Below, in pieces: positions 6,393-6,548 of a DNA stretch of 6,548 nt. Numbering within the stretch: the first letter of the stretch is position 1; each line of letters starts with the position of its first letter. The notes beneath the pieces were generated by a model. The model was given only the letters and a program-made list of their open reading frames with translations. It was not told where the DNA came from and ran no database searches. A program made the position numbers and the translations under genes. Where the stretch lies: positions 1 through 6,548 of the forward strand of contig QIAK01000182.1 in NCBI GenBank assembly GCA_003225515.1, written 5' to 3'. The DNA is from Acidobacteriota bacterium. GTDB taxonomy: Bacteria > Acidobacteriota > Terriglobia > Terriglobales > Acidobacteriaceae.

Positions 6393-6422
6393 CATTTCAT
6401 CAGGCCGCATTTCATCCGGCTG
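6393..6422. repeat. 15-bp imperfect tandem duplication at the EamA-like stop codon
   Basis: CATTTCATCAGGCCG (6393-6407) and CATTTCATCCGGCTG (6408-6422) match at 13 of 15 positions. The second copy contains the stop codon of the EamA-like gene, so the duplication extends just past the end of the coding region. Confidence 0.6.
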
Positions 6423-6548
6423 CAATCATTGGCACTGCTGCCAGTGCGGCCAGCAGGCCCACGAATTTCCATCGGCTGAAGTGTTCTTTCAAAACCAGGC
6501 GCGCCAGCACCACGGTTATTGCCGGATAAAGAGAGGTGATCACGACGG
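6412..6548 (-). CDS. EamA/DMT-type membrane transporter, C-terminal fragment at window edge
   Basis: Minus-strand reading from the right edge gives 44 full codons and a TGA at 6412-6414. The sequence includes VVITSLYPAITVVLARLV, then KEHFSRWKFVG, then the final hydrophobic segment LLAALAAVPMIAAG. This is the characteristic end of an EamA (PF00892) drug/metabolite transporter: the penultimate helix with SLYP, a short loop containing a (G/K)E acid, and the last transmembrane helix. The 5' part lies outside the window, so substrate and full length cannot be judged. It precedes the ABC ATPase gene in the same orientation by 109 bp. The gene is too short within the window for routine ORF calling. 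Confidence 0.85.
   Translation of the reverse strand, partial: VVITSLYPAITVVLARLVLKEHFSRWKFVGLLAALAAVPMIAAG

Noticed and set aside
6275..6472. 65-residue minus-strand open frame across the EamA-ABC gap
   Set aside because: It overlaps the ends of both neighbouring genes in another frame and translates the dispersed repeat; there is no protein-like content.

Overview
The window looks like chromosomal DNA from a soil-type Acidobacteriota (Terriglobia/Terriglobales-like) genome. This is an inference. It rests on moderately high GC with C/G-rich third codon positions, on several proteins whose sequence style I recall from that group (a secreted Ig-like protein with a conserved C-terminal domain, a lipoprotein PQQ-type propeller, a QQ-type CPBP membrane protein), and on a CACGGAT-type dispersed intergenic repeat. 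No ribosomal or other marker gene is present to confirm it.

Left part, minus strand (1-2560): a secreted Ig-like two-repeat protein (2560 to 1250) ends in a perfect-stem intrinsic terminator (1201-1241). Beyond it a second secreted protein starts at 1149 and runs off the left edge. It is a GH99/GH71-like glycoside hydrolase and is easy to miss because its frame is open at the window boundary. Both carry Sec signal peptides, and the pair suggests extracellular carbohydrate binding and cleavage. The terminator suggests they are transcribed largely separately.

Middle (2561-4780): a divergent, mostly non-coding stretch of about 500 bp separates the Ig-like gene from a plus-strand lipoprotein with a PQQ/BamB-like beta-propeller (3059-4780). 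This stretch holds a possible 57-residue small ORF that overlaps the propeller start by ATGA, and a perfect 13-bp tandem duplication next to the propeller ribosome binding site.

Right part, minus strand (4792-6548): the 3' end of an EamA/DMT-type transporter enters from the right edge. It is followed by a stand-alone OppF/DppF-type ABC ATPase with a short C-terminus and then by a CPBP-family membrane protein whose catalytic motifs are almost all substituted. These three face the same way with gaps of 109 and 65 bp and could be co-transcribed. The CPBP gene converges on the propeller gene with only 11 bp between the stop codons.

I see no mobile element, CRISPR array, tRNA or rRNA, and no clear multi-gene defence or biosynthetic system. 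The most unusual items are the CPBP-like probable pseudoenzyme, the secreted glycan-related pair on the left, the possible coupled small ORF, and the phased CACGGAT repeat.
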